From contig CANGJV010000004.1 of the NCBI GenBank assembly GCA_947454425.1, forward strand, positions 1 to 41,681: 41,681 nt of DNA. The letters run 5' to 3'. Made by a program: the position numbers and the translations under genes. The notes under the pieces are model-generated. The model was given only the letters and a program-made list of their open reading frames with translations. It did not search any database and had not been told where the DNA came from. This DNA is from Candidatus Nanopelagicaceae bacterium (GTDB lineage Bacteria > Actinomycetota > Actinomycetes > Nanopelagicales > Nanopelagicaceae). Shown piece after piece: positions 25,416-33,762 of this stretch (within the stretch, counting starts at the first letter, position 1; each line of letters begins with the position of its first letter).

Positions 25416-26261
25416 CTAAGAGCCTATCTCTAACTCATGCTGAGCAATTGAAACAAAGTCGGCTATCTTCAAAGCTTCGCCACGAAGCGTTGGATTTATT
25501 CCTGCCCCGGTAAGGACAACTTCAGCTGGAGCAGAACCTCCATAACGCGATGAGAGCGCTGAGCGCAGCATCTTTCGACGTTGTGCGAAGGCGAGGTCGA
25601 TGATGGCAAATGTTCGTAACCGAAGTGCATCATCTCCGGGTGTCGCGCGGCGAGTAAATGCAACTAGTTTTGATTCGACATTTGGAACTGGCCAAAAAAT
25701 CTGTCGCGAAACAACCCCGGCTCCTATGACCTCTGCCCACCAGGCAGCCTTCACAGTAGGTACGCCATACTCTTTTGTAGATGGCGCAGCGGCAAGTCGA
25801 TCGGCTACCTCCGCCTGCACCATTACGACTCCGGTCCGAAGAGTTGGAAACTTCTCGAGCATATGAAGAAATACCGGGACAGAGACGTTATATGGCAAGT
25901 TGGCAATCAATACCGTGGGATCGATTGGAAGTGCATCAATTGCAAGTGCATCTTTATTGATAACAGTTAACTTCTCCGGATTATCTGAGTGCTTGGCGGC
26001 GGTGATTGGTAGCTGATCTGCAAGGCGTTTATCAATCTCTACCGCAACAACATGCTTTGCCTCTTGCATCATCGCAAGGGTGAGCGAACCGAGACCGGGT
26101 CCAATTTCAAGTGCAACATCATCAGGTCGCACACCAGCGGTGCGAACAATCTTCAGGCAAGTATTTCCATCATGAACAAAGTTTTGACCAAGAGATTTCG
26201 AAGGTTTCAGGTCGAGCGCTGCAGCTAACTCGCGAATCTCAGCTGCACCGAGCAGGCTCAT
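25416..26261 (-). CDS. rsmA: 16S rRNA (adenine1518/1519-N6)-dimethyltransferase RsmA/KsgA
   Basis: The enzyme dimethylates two adenines in the 3' terminal helix of 16S rRNA with S-adenosylmethionine. Visible motifs are LKPSKSLGQNFVHDGNT, the SAM-binding VALEIGPGLGSLTLAM, and the catalytic VLIANLPYNVSVPVF (NLPY). The C-terminal domain has FAQRRKMLRSALS. Length is 281 residues. It overlaps the tatD stop by 4 bases. In many actinobacteria a resuscitation-promoting factor gene lies between tatD and ksgA; here there is none. Confidence 0.96.
   Translation of the reverse strand: MSLLGAAEIRELAAALDLKPSKSLGQNFVHDGNTCLKIVRTAGVRPDDVALEIGPGLGSLTLAMMQEAKHVVAVEIDKRLADQLPITAAKHSDNPEKLTVINKDALAIDALPIDPTVLIANLPYNVSVPVFLHMLEKFPTLRTGVVMVQAEVADRLAAAPSTKEYGVPTVKAAWWAEVIGAGVVSRQIFWPVPNVESKLVAFTRRATPGDDALRLRTFAIIDLAFAQRRKMLRSALSSRYGGSAPAEVVLTGAGINPTLRGEALKIADFVSIAQHELEIGS
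25421..25426 (-). promoter_or_regulatory. Possible -10 element for leaderless ispE
   Basis: TAGGCT ends 6 nt before the ispE GTG, within the ksgA 3' end. It fits the TANNNT pattern seen before several other genes here. Confidence 0.3.
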
Positions 26262-27115
26262 GCGAAAGACCCAAATACTCGTTCGGTGTTCTTTGAGAGA
26301 GCCTCGCAGAGTTCGGCTAAATCTTCATTTCGCTCTGCCGCCATAGCGCGGACAATTGTTGGAATCTGCGCAGGAGTGTTCTGCATTCCGCGATGAGGCG
26401 TAGGTGCTAAAAATGGTGAGTCCGTCTCTACAAGCAACTGGTCATGCGGCACAAGTTTTACCGCTTCTCGAAGTGCCGGAGCATTCTTAAAAGTCATCGT
26501 GCCGGCAAAGGAAAGTATGTAGCCACGCTCGATACAAATTTTTGCCATCTCAACATCACCAGAGAAACAATGGAAGACAGTCTTTTCTGGCGCTCCCACT
26601 TCAAGCAAAACTGAGAGCACATCTTCATGTGAATCACGATCATGAATAACTAGCGCCTTATTGGTCTTCTTTGCTAATTCAATATGCCACTTAAATGATT
26701 CTTGCTGCACCCCACGCAGCTCTGGTGGAGTGCGGAAATAATCGAGACCTGTTTCACCAATCGCACGAACTCGAGGCATCTGTGCAAGTTGTTCAATGAT
26801 GGCCAGATCCGCCGCTAAATCTTCAACTACTGGCGCCTCATTTGGATGCATCGCCACTGCTGCAAGAACGCGACCAGGATAGAGATCGGCAAGGGCGGCA
26901 CACCATTGCGATTGTTCGGCCGAATATCCAACTTGCACAATTCGATTAACCCCAACTGACGCCGCTTCATCAATCACATCTCTGACAGCTTGAGAGTCAG
27001 GTGCGTCGTTAGTAACAATCTCTAAATGTGCATGTGCATCAGCAACCGCAACCGGAAGTGGCTCTGGCAGAGGTGCGAATTCTCGATCAATATCGCGATT
27101 GTGGCGATCAGCCAT
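26258..27115 (-). CDS. tatD: TatD family metal-dependent hydrolase (DNase)
   Basis: This TIM-barrel metal hydrolase has reported 3'-5' DNA exonuclease activity. The first metal motif is ADAHAHLEI near residue 25, followed by AMHPNE, AIGETGLDYFRTP, ALVIHDRDSHEDV, VFHCFSGD and LLVETDSPFLAPTPHRG (second metal Asp), in the usual order. The N-terminal ~20 residues (DRHNRDIDREFAPLPEPLP) are typical of actinobacterial members. Length is 285 residues. AAGGA precedes the ATG by 10 nt; the gene lies 6 nt after metG. Confidence 0.94.
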   Translation of the reverse strand: MADRHNRDIDREFAPLPEPLPVAVADAHAHLEIVTNDAPDSQAVRDVIDEAASVGVNRIVQVGYSAEQSQWCAALADLYPGRVLAAVAMHPNEAPVVEDLAADLAIIEQLAQMPRVRAIGETGLDYFRTPPELRGVQQESFKWHIELAKKTNKALVIHDRDSHEDVLSVLLEVGAPEKTVFHCFSGDVEMAKICIERGYILSFAGTMTFKNAPALREAVKLVPHDQLLVETDSPFLAPTPHRGMQNTPAQIPTIVRAMAAERNEDLAELCEALSKNTERVFGSFA

Positions 27116-27121
27116 AAACGA

Positions 27122-28675
27122 TTATTCCTTCACCTCAAGGCGTGGAAATAACACGGGAGTCTTAGTCACGTTTGCACCTTGTGGTAACTGACCCCAGGTT
27201 GCAACTGCATCAATTCGCTGCGCTGCAATTTCGCCAAGAGTTGCCTTTGCACCGAGTGATTCCCAAAGAATCTCGGTTGTGGCAGGCATGACTGGATGGA
27301 GCAAAACGGCGAGTGCCCGAAGAGATTCGGCGGTGTTATAGAGGACATCTTCAAGCGCTTGTTGATTTGCTGGATCCTTAGCAAGGATCCATGGCTCTTT
27401 AATGGTGACATAGCCATTGACCATCTTGCAGTAATCCATAATTGCGTTGATCCCACCTTGGAAATCCAAAACTTGCATCGCGGCATCTGCCTTTGCAACT
27501 GTTTCTTCGAGAGCGGCAGAGAGCTCGGCATCTCGCGCAACTGCTGGAAGCAAGCCGCCACAATACTTTTCGACCATTGCAGCAAGACGTGAAGCGAGAT
27601 TGCCAAAGTCATTTGCTAGTTCAGATGTATACCGCGCGCTCATATCTTCCCAAGAGAAAGAACCATCGCTACCAAATGGAATAGCGCGAAGGAAGTAATA
27701 TCTAAATGCATCGACACCGAAGTGATCGGTAATTTGTGAAGGTGCAATGCCGGTGAGCTTTGACTTGGACATCTTTTCGCCGCCGACTAAGAGCCAACCA
27801 TGTGCAAATACTTTCTGCGGAACTTCAAGTCCAGCAGCCATCAACATCGCTGGCCAGATAACGGCGTGGAATCGAAGAATATCTTTACCAACTAAGTGAA
27901 CATCGGCCGGCCAAGTTTGAGCAAACTTTTTTCCACCCTCTGATTCTGGGTCATCTGTGAGTCCAACCGCTGTTGCATAGTTGAGCAACGCATCAAACCA
28001 GACGTAGACAACTTGATCTGTATCCCATGGAACTGGAACACCCCAATCAAATGTTGAACGAGAGATAGAGAGGTCGCGAACTCCGCCTTCAAGAAAAGCA
28101 ACAACTTCGTTTCGTGCCGATTCTGGCTGGCATGCATCAGGATTATTCTTGTAATGCGCCAAGAGTCGATCTGTAAATTCAGAGAGTTTAAAGAACCAGT
28201 TTGTCTCTTTTACATTTTCAACTGGCTTGCTATGCGTCGGGCAGAGATTGCCTTCAAGTAAATCGCCGGGCAACTTAAACTCTTCGCAGCCAACACAGTA
28301 TGGGCCTTCGAAATCGCCCTGATAGATAAAGCCTTTATCTTTAAGGGATGTAAGGAACTTCTGGACCCGGTCCATGTGGCGTGGCTCAGTCGTACGAATA
28401 AAATCATCATTTGCGATATTGAGTGCGTGCCAATTTGGCTTCCATGCATCTTCAACTAATTTATCTGCCCAAGCTTGCGGAGCAACTCCATTTTGTTCTG
28501 CAGTGCGCATAACTTTCTGACCATGCTCATCTGTTCCGGTCAGGAACCAGACTGATTCTCCACGTTGGCGATGCCAACGAGTCAAGACATCGCCTGCAAC
28601 AGTTGTGTAGGCGTGCCCAATATGTGGGGCATCGTTGACGTAGTAAATCGGAGTCGTCAGATAGAAGGACTTCAT
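27122..28675 (-). CDS. metG: Methionyl-tRNA synthetase
   Basis: This class I synthetase charges tRNA-Met. The N-terminus FYLTTPIYYVNDAPHIGHAYT contains the HIGH motif. FLTGTDEHGQKV is the substrate site. CVGCEEF with a later CPTH gives a zinc knuckle, and GEKMSKSKLTGI holds KMSKS. At 517 residues it ends with the anticodon-binding helices and lacks the C-terminal dimer/tRNA-binding extension found in E. coli, which is normal for this group. There is no Shine-Dalgarno; TAAGAT lies 6 nt before the ATG, inside the end of rsmI, so a leaderless transcript is likely. Confidence 0.97.
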   Translation of the reverse strand: MKSFYLTTPIYYVNDAPHIGHAYTTVAGDVLTRWHRQRGESVWFLTGTDEHGQKVMRTAEQNGVAPQAWADKLVEDAWKPNWHALNIANDDFIRTTEPRHMDRVQKFLTSLKDKGFIYQGDFEGPYCVGCEEFKLPGDLLEGNLCPTHSKPVENVKETNWFFKLSEFTDRLLAHYKNNPDACQPESARNEVVAFLEGGVRDLSISRSTFDWGVPVPWDTDQVVYVWFDALLNYATAVGLTDDPESEGGKKFAQTWPADVHLVGKDILRFHAVIWPAMLMAAGLEVPQKVFAHGWLLVGGEKMSKSKLTGIAPSQITDHFGVDAFRYYFLRAIPFGSDGSFSWEDMSARYTSELANDFGNLASRLAAMVEKYCGGLLPAVARDAELSAALEETVAKADAAMQVLDFQGGINAIMDYCKMVNGYVTIKEPWILAKDPANQQALEDVLYNTAESLRALAVLLHPVMPATTEILWESLGAKATLGEIAAQRIDAVATWGQLPQGANVTKTPVLFPRLEVKE

Positions 28676-28681
28676 GGCTCA

Positions 28682-28687
28682 ATCTTA
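28682..28687 (-). promoter_or_regulatory. -10 element for leaderless metG
   Basis: TAAGAT ends 6 nt before the metG ATG, overlapping the rsmI stop region. It has the same layout as for glmU, mazG and purU. Confidence 0.4.
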
Positions 28688-29545
28688 ATTGGCTTCTAGA
28701 TTATTTTTTACCTTCGCTTGCGCCTCAACAACGGCGGCATAGACAAGTTTCTTAGGTAAATCGAGCTCTTTTGCCACCGTTGCAATCGCTAACTTGCGCT
28801 CCATCCCCGCTTCTTCGAATTCGCGGACTCGAGCGACCAATTGATCGTTGGTTTTGATCTCTGTACCGACCTCAACTCCTGCCAGAACCAAAGTAATTTC
28901 ACCAAGTACCTCATGATTGGTAGCCCACTCAAGAAGTTGATCAAGTGAACCTCGAATGGTTTCTTCATATGTCTTTGTCATTTCGCGACAGATTGCACCT
29001 AAGCGAGCTCCACCTAAAATTGATTGAGCGTCCTGAAGAGATTCAAGGAGGCGGTGAGGAGCTTCAAAGAGAACAATGGTTCGCTCTTCAAATCTCAGTG
29101 ATTCGTAGAATGCAATTCGCGCGCCGGAAGTACGAGGTGCAAATCCTTCAAAGGTAAATCGATCAGTTGGAAGACCACTCAAGGCGATTGCCATCGTGGG
29201 TGCACTAGGACCCGGAATGACATGCACTTCAATTCCCTCTGCAATTGCATCACGCATTAAACGAAAACCTGGATCGCTAATTGTTGGCATGCCTGCATCT
29301 GAAACGACAAGGACATTACGACCTTCACGCAGCTGAAGTAACAACTCTTTGGTGCGATCGGTTTCATTGCCTTCGAAGAAAGAAAGGATTCGGGCAGTAA
29401 AAGTTGCCTTGATATCGGAGGCTAATCTGTGGAAACGTCGTGAATCTTCTGCGGCGATAATTTCAGCTGATTCAATCGCCGCAATCAGACGCGGGCTGGC
29501 ATCGAGCGGATTTCCGAGCGGAGTCGCTGCAAGGGTGAGTGCCAT
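28685..29545 (-). CDS. rsmI: 16S rRNA (cytidine1402-2'-O)-methyltransferase RsmI
   Basis: This SAM-dependent methyltransferase of the tetrapyrrole-methylase fold modifies C1402 in the ribosomal P site. Motifs are LTLAATPLGNPLDASPRLIA at the start, IIAAEDSRRFHRL, LVVSDAGMPTISDPGFRLM, VIPGPSAPTMAIALSGLP and FEGFAP. Length from the chosen ATG is 286 residues. The open frame extends 30 codons upstream, but this start matches the family N-terminus and has GGAAG 8 nt upstream. It is divergent from pmt with a 28-nt gap, so the two promoters must overlap. Confidence 0.95.
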   Translation of the reverse strand: MALTLAATPLGNPLDASPRLIAAIESAEIIAAEDSRRFHRLASDIKATFTARILSFFEGNETDRTKELLLQLREGRNVLVVSDAGMPTISDPGFRLMRDAIAEGIEVHVIPGPSAPTMAIALSGLPTDRFTFEGFAPRTSGARIAFYESLRFEERTIVLFEAPHRLLESLQDAQSILGGARLGAICREMTKTYEETIRGSLDQLLEWATNHEVLGEITLVLAGVEVGTEIKTNDQLVARVREFEEAGMERKLAIATVAKELDLPKKLVYAAVVEAQAKVKNNLEAN

Positions 29546-29560
29546 ATGAGTATCTTCCCA

Positions 29561-29566
29561 TATTCT
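29561..29566 (+). promoter_or_regulatory. -10 element for leaderless pmt
   Basis: TATTCT ends 7 nt before the pmt ATG; there is no ribosome binding site. The divergent rsmI start lies only 28 nt away, so its ribosome binding site region overlaps. Confidence 0.45.
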
Positions 29567-29573
29567 TATACAC

Positions 29574-30863
29574 ATGATTGTTGCCATCGCTCCGCTACTC
29601 ATCGCGCTAGCTTCATTCCTCTTGCGAATGGTCAATATCGGATCTATTAAGAGTTTAATCTTTGATGAGGTCTATTACGTCGATGGCGCCCGAGATTTTT
29701 TGAAATATGGCGTTGAAGTCACAGGTTCAAAGCCAGAGTTTGTCGTTCATCCACCGGTCGGTAAATGGATGATTTCAATCGGTATCAAAATTTTCGGCGA
29801 CAACCCACTTGGATGGCGTTTTCTCACTGCGCTCGTTGGCTCGCTCATGATTCTTATAGTTGCACTCATCGCCCATCGACTTTTCTATTCTCCTTTATTG
29901 ACAGCTCTCGCTAGCGGATTAATGGCTGTTGACGGTCTAGCGCTAGTTCATTCTCGAACCGCATTGCTCGATAACTTCTTAGCATTTTTTATCCTGGTTG
30001 CAACATATTTCTTCATTGCAAAGAAATATTGGTGGAGTGGTTTATTCCTTGGCCTCGCACTAGGAACAAAGTGGAGTGCTCTATATTTCATCCTGGTCTT
30101 CGCCTTGATTGCGCTCTATCGTGCTTTTACACATCACACAGGACGTGATCTGTGGCGACCAACTCTTTCGCGAATTGGTGCCTTTGGATTTCTCCCTATT
30201 GCGGTCTACCTGACAAGCTGGTGCGGCTGGTTCTTCTCTGATCGAGGATGGGATCGCAATTATTCATCTAATGTGGTGAAGTCATTTATCCACTATCACC
30301 AAGAGATGCTTCGCTTTCACACCACCCTAACCGAAAAGCATAGCTACCAAGCAAATCCCTGGTCGTGGATGATTCTCGGAAGGCCGACAAGTTTCTATTA
30401 CGAATCACCAAAGAATTGTGGTGCAACTTCTTGTTCTCAAGAAGTCCTTGCACTTGGCACTCCATTCTTATGGTGGTTAGGAACAATTGCGATTGCAGTA
30501 GTTTTCGGGTTCTGGCTTCGGTCACTTCTCCATCGCAACTTTGATCCTGCGCTCACAATAATTATCTCTGGAATGGCTGCCGGATACCTTCCTTGGTTCT
30601 TTTTTCAGCAGCGGACAGTCTTTTCGTTCTATGCAATTATCTTCGAGCCTTTTGTAATTCTGGCGCTCGTTTATTGCGCACGAATATTTCTGACTTCGCA
30701 ACGACGTAAAGGCAATCGATCCTATTTACTTGGAGAAATTGGAATTTTGGTGGTCTTTCTTATGATTGCACTCAATTTCATTTACTTTTTGCCGCTCTAT
30801 CTAGGTGAAGTCACCACTTATGCATCATGGCATGCACATATGTGGTTTGAGAGCTGGATTTAA
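29574..30863 (+). CDS. pmt: Dolichyl/polyprenyl-phosphate-mannose protein mannosyltransferase (GT39)
   Basis: This multi-pass membrane enzyme moves mannose from polyprenyl-phosphate-mannose to Ser/Thr of exported proteins. The catalytic first loop reads LIFDEVYYVDGARDFL, with the DE pair, followed by HPPVGKWMISIGI and GWRFLTALVGS. About ten hydrophobic segments follow, with GTKWSALYFI and PWFFFQQRTVFSFYAIIFEPF in the usual order. At 429 residues it is somewhat shorter than typical actinobacterial PMTs (about 500), mainly in the N-terminal region. The arrangement divergent from rsmI is conserved in actinobacteria. The Ser/Thr-rich exported proteins in this window are possible substrates (inference). 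Confidence 0.93.
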   Translation: MIVAIAPLLIALASFLLRMVNIGSIKSLIFDEVYYVDGARDFLKYGVEVTGSKPEFVVHPPVGKWMISIGIKIFGDNPLGWRFLTALVGSLMILIVALIAHRLFYSPLLTALASGLMAVDGLALVHSRTALLDNFLAFFILVATYFFIAKKYWWSGLFLGLALGTKWSALYFILVFALIALYRAFTHHTGRDLWRPTLSRIGAFGFLPIAVYLTSWCGWFFSDRGWDRNYSSNVVKSFIHYHQEMLRFHTTLTEKHSYQANPWSWMILGRPTSFYYESPKNCGATSCSQEVLALGTPFLWWLGTIAIAVVFGFWLRSLLHRNFDPALTIIISGMAAGYLPWFFFQQRTVFSFYAIIFEPFVILALVYCARIFLTSQRRKGNRSYLLGEIGILVVFLMIALNFIYFLPLYLGEVTTYASWHAHMWFESWI

Positions 30864-30873
30864 TTCTTAAGAA

Positions 30874-31650
30874 TTACTGATTGGCCGCGCGGTTAATACG
30901 TAGACGCTCAACTGCTTCATCGGCTAATTGCTGATCGAAAATCTCATCACGTGAAGGAGCTGCAGCTGCAAGTGCTGCGAGTTCGAGCGCTTCTTGCTCA
31001 TCGCTCCACTTTCCTGGTTCGGTGAGATCGATGACGCGCTTAGGTTGAATAGCTTTCGCGGCACTAACGTATGTAGGAAGCGGAATTTCATTAGGTTGCC
31101 ACTCTGCACGAGCCGCAGCAGTTCCCTTAGGCAAAATCGTGACGCCACCAATTTCGCGCTCTGCAAATGGAATCCATTGTTCAGTTGAAATCTTTGGAGA
31201 AATAACTTCAGAGAGATTTGTGTGGGAGACACCTTCGGTGCGGCGATGAATCTGATCCATACGGCGATGTTGAATTGCCTCTACATTGGCTTGTCTACGG
31301 ACACTGGCTACATAAATTATTAGTCCCGTAATTGGAAGCAATATTGAAGTAAGTGCGAGAGTCTGCATGACAACTCCTACGATCGTAGATATTAAGGTAA
31401 ATGTGATAATTGAAAAGATGATTCGGCGGCGTAAAAGAGTCTGAGCAACACGTGCAACTCGATCGACATCTGTGTAGATAACTCCACGGCCAACAATTGC
31501 ACCAGGGGTGTTTCCGGCGACCGCACGCAGCGCGCTCTTGTAATTTTCAACATGTTTTCCTGAGAATTCATTTTTATTGTGCATCCAGCGAGGCAAGAAG
31601 TAGGCAACCCACATCCCTGCTATCGCTAGATAAATAATTCCCGACGCCAT
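30874..31650 (-). CDS. SepX/GlpR-like actinobacterial division membrane protein
   Basis: The N-terminus SGIIYLAIAGMWVAYFLPRW (TM1, about 4-20) resembles the start of SepX of Streptomyces and GlpR of Corynebacterium as I remember them. Two more membrane helices lie at about 77-95 and 98-116. They follow a cytoplasmic segment (NYKSALRAVAGN) and precede a long C-terminal tail (residues 117-258) with an Ala/Glu-rich end. In those species the protein joins the divisome and GlpR recruits the gephyrin-like Glp. Here it is the last gene of a glp-GNAT-sepX run with the MoeA-like gene two positions upstream, which supports the call. TAATCT lies 9 nt before the ATG. Confidence 0.72.
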   Translation of the reverse strand: MASGIIYLAIAGMWVAYFLPRWMHNKNEFSGKHVENYKSALRAVAGNTPGAIVGRGVIYTDVDRVARVAQTLLRRRIIFSIITFTLISTIVGVVMQTLALTSILLPITGLIIYVASVRRQANVEAIQHRRMDQIHRRTEGVSHTNLSEVISPKISTEQWIPFAEREIGGVTILPKGTAAARAEWQPNEIPLPTYVSAAKAIQPKRVIDLTEPGKWSDEQEALELAALAAAAPSRDEIFDQQLADEAVERLRINRAANQ

Positions 31651-31702
31651 GATGAGCCAAGATTAGTTGGATGGCCTTAAAACTCTTGGGATTTACGAGG
31701 GT

Positions 31703-32278
31703 TTATTTCACTAATTCATTAACTCTGACAAAGGTTTTATGGTCTCGCCAAGCCCCAGAGATATGGAGAAATTCAGGCCGATCTCCTTCAAATTTATATC
31801 CCGCTTTTTCGGCGACTCGGATAGATGCATCATTTTCGGGGCGGATATTTATCTCGATCCGGTGCAGGCCGAGCTCTTCAAAAGCGAAGCGGGTCAATGT
31901 ATTTACAGCATCTGTTGTAAAACCGCGACCGGCATAGTTGCGGTCAATCCAATATCCGATATGTGCGCCACGAAGGGCGCCGTAGATAACGCCCCCCATC
32001 GTGATCTGTCCAACGAGGTTGTTATCTCTCCACACCATAAATGAATACGCCCGGCCTGCCTTTGCCTCACGATGTATTGCCCGCACCATCGAATAGAAGG
32101 ATGGTCGCTTGTTTAAGAATTCGCCGGTTGGAGCTGAAACTGGTGGCTTAGGTCGAGAAGCTTCCCACGGTGCAAGCCACTCTTTATTTTCGGCACGTAC
32201 GCGATCCCATTGCGCACGATCCCTCAAGCGAGGTGGGCGAAGTTCAATCTGCTCACCGATGAGGGTTGTAGGCCACAT
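31703..32278 (-). CDS. GNAT acetyltransferase, RimJ/RimL type
   Basis: This acetyl-CoA-dependent N-acetyltransferase has a RimJ-like layout: LIGEQIELRPPRLRDRAQWD at the start, NNLVGQITMGGV, HIGYWIDRNYAGRGFTTDAV containing the acetyl-CoA loop (RNYAGRG), LHRIEINIRPENDASIRVAE, and KAGYKFEG. Length is 191 residues. Related enzymes acetylate ribosomal-protein N-termini, but the substrate here is unknown. It lies 5 nt after the MoeA-like gene and 52 nt before sepX; this glp-GNAT-sepX order is common in actinobacteria. Confidence 0.92.
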   Translation of the reverse strand: MWPTTLIGEQIELRPPRLRDRAQWDRVRAENKEWLAPWEASRPKPPVSAPTGEFLNKRPSFYSMVRAIHREAKAGRAYSFMVWRDNNLVGQITMGGVIYGALRGAHIGYWIDRNYAGRGFTTDAVNTLTRFAFEELGLHRIEINIRPENDASIRVAEKAGYKFEGDRPEFLHISGAWRDHKTFVRVNELVK

Positions 32279-32283
32279 GATTG

Positions 32284-33195
32284 TTAAATGTAACGACGTT
32301 CTAGAACGACGACAGTGACTTCAGTGCCGGCAACTAATTCTGCTTCACCTTCTGGGACGGCGATAAAGGCGTTGGCATCGGACAAAGTTGCTTGCTCATC
32401 TTGTGAACCGAGCGGCAACACCGATTTACCATCTTCGCTTAAAACTGCGCGAACATACGAACGAACTCCGGAGACTGATGTGAGCGCCTTCTCGAGTTTT
32501 GCTTTCACTGAAGGTCGGTGAATCGTTGCAGCACCAAGCATTGTGCGAATCATTGGGCGGACCAAGAGTTCGAAGGATATGTATGCCGCAACCGGGTCTC
32601 CTGGCAGGGTTACAACTGGAGTTTTATCCGGTCCGATAGTGCCGTAGTTATGTCGGCCACCAGATTCAATTGCAATTTCGACTGCCGAAACTTCGCCAAA
32701 CTTCTGCAATGTACGAGTAATCAAATCAAAGGAATCATCATGGCGCTCACCACTGATGATTATTAAATCAGCACGGACAAGTTGATCCTCAATGGCATTT
32801 TGCAACTGATCCTCATTTTCTGGGATCGAGTGGACTCGATATGCAACCGCCCCAGTCTCACGGACAGCAGTTGTTAATAACCAGGAATTAGTTTCGTACT
32901 CTTCGTCACCCACCAAATCAATCCCCGGTTCCACTAAATCTGGACCAGCTGAGATGACAACTACTCGTGGATGTGGGCGGGTGGGGAGATGATCAAGTCC
33001 GATAGATGCAGCAAGACCAATTTGGGTTGATCGAATGCGGCTTCCGGATTTCATTACCAAGCGATCTCCGGCATAGATATCTTCCGAAAGTGTGGCCCCA
33101 TGCGCATCAAGGAGAGGCATATCAAAAGGCTCAAGCGGGCGGCAGAGATTTAATAAAGAGGTAAGGACCTCATCAACGCGCGCACGATCGGACAT
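32284..33195 (-). CDS. Gephyrin/MoeA-like protein (Glp type) lacking domain II
   Basis: The sequence aligns by eye to MoeA/gephyrin but is only 303 residues; MoeA has about 400. The N-terminal domain I part ends at GATLSEDIYAGDRLVMKSGS and passes straight to RIRSTQIGLAASIGLDHLP. The ~110 residues of domain II and the DNSAMDGYA-type active-site segment are absent. Domain III keeps RVVVISAGPDLVEPG and VVTLPGDPVAAYISFELLVRP, but the molybdopterin-site motif SGGxSxG is replaced by SGERHDD (residues 148-154). Domain IV follows from about 228. It sits upstream of GNAT and sepX, the arrangement of the Corynebacterium division protein Glp. A scaffold role in division rather than molybdenum insertion is inferred. 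ATG is 8 nt after a TAAGGT. Confidence 0.82.
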   Translation of the reverse strand: MSDRARVDEVLTSLLNLCRPLEPFDMPLLDAHGATLSEDIYAGDRLVMKSGSRIRSTQIGLAASIGLDHLPTRPHPRVVVISAGPDLVEPGIDLVGDEEYETNSWLLTTAVRETGAVAYRVHSIPENEDQLQNAIEDQLVRADLIIISGERHDDSFDLITRTLQKFGEVSAVEIAIESGGRHNYGTIGPDKTPVVTLPGDPVAAYISFELLVRPMIRTMLGAATIHRPSVKAKLEKALTSVSGVRSYVRAVLSEDGKSVLPLGSQDEQATLSDANAFIAVPEGEAELVAGTEVTVVVLERRYI

Positions 33196-33240
33196 AGACA
33201 GTAACCTTACTTGCTGAAGCGGAATTATTAGGGGATTTCA

Positions 33241-33762
33241 ATGGCTATCAATCGTGCAGATGCTAAGCAAGGTCTGCGACGACGCCTACGTGCGCAACGT
33301 GAAGAGCGTTATGTAGAGCACACACTTTTGCATCTGCTCGATATTCCTGAGATCGCTCGAGCTGAAGTAGTTGCTTCATATTTTGCTTATGGAACCGAAC
33401 CCAATACCGCTGAATTAAATCAAGCACTTATCTCAGCGGGTAAGAAATTGTTTCTTCCCCGCATCAATAAAGAGGTTATCGAATGGGTTTTATGGGATGG
33501 AAATCTTGATGCACTTGAGCAAAATGGAAATTTTAAAGAGCCAATTGGTTCCCCGCTTAATGATGTGAATTTAATTGATCTTGTCTTAGTTCCAGCACTT
33601 GCAATTGATCCTGATGGATTTCGACTAGGACAAGGCGGCGGCTTTTATGATCGCGCTTTGCCAGGTATGAGGGCGTGGAAGCATGGCGTTGTCTATAACT
33701 ATGAACGGATGGAACATGATCTGCCGCGAGATTCTTGGGATATCGCAGTCGATAGTTGGTAA
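33241..33762 (+). CDS. 5-formyltetrahydrofolate cyclo-ligase
   Basis: The enzyme converts 5-formyl-THF to 5,10-methenyl-THF with ATP, recycling folate. The signature FRLGQGGGFYDRAL (ATP/Mg site) is near residue 135. The N-terminus has AKQGLRRRLRAQREE, and VASYFAYGTEPNT and KLFLPRINKE are conserved. Length is 173 residues. The binding site AGGGGA is 5 nt before the ATG. It is divergent from the MoeA-like gene (45-nt gap) and its stop abuts the convergent acyl-CoA dehydrogenase stop. Many actinobacteria have galU here; it is absent. PurU further along also acts on formyl-folates. Confidence 0.94.
   Translation: MAINRADAKQGLRRRLRAQREERYVEHTLLHLLDIPEIARAEVVASYFAYGTEPNTAELNQALISAGKKLFLPRINKEVIEWVLWDGNLDALEQNGNFKEPIGSPLNDVNLIDLVLVPALAIDPDGFRLGQGGGFYDRALPGMRAWKHGVVYNYERMEHDLPRDSWDIAVDSW

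Noticed and set aside
27166-27612. 148-residue minus-strand frame inside metG
   Set aside because: It overlaps metG in another frame of the same strand; the metG motifs are intact, so this is a by-product of codon use.
32284-33195. Short MoeA as a frameshifted or truncated pseudogene
   Set aside because: The frame is intact, both ends match the family and the gap corresponds exactly to a structural domain, which points to a genuine domain loss.
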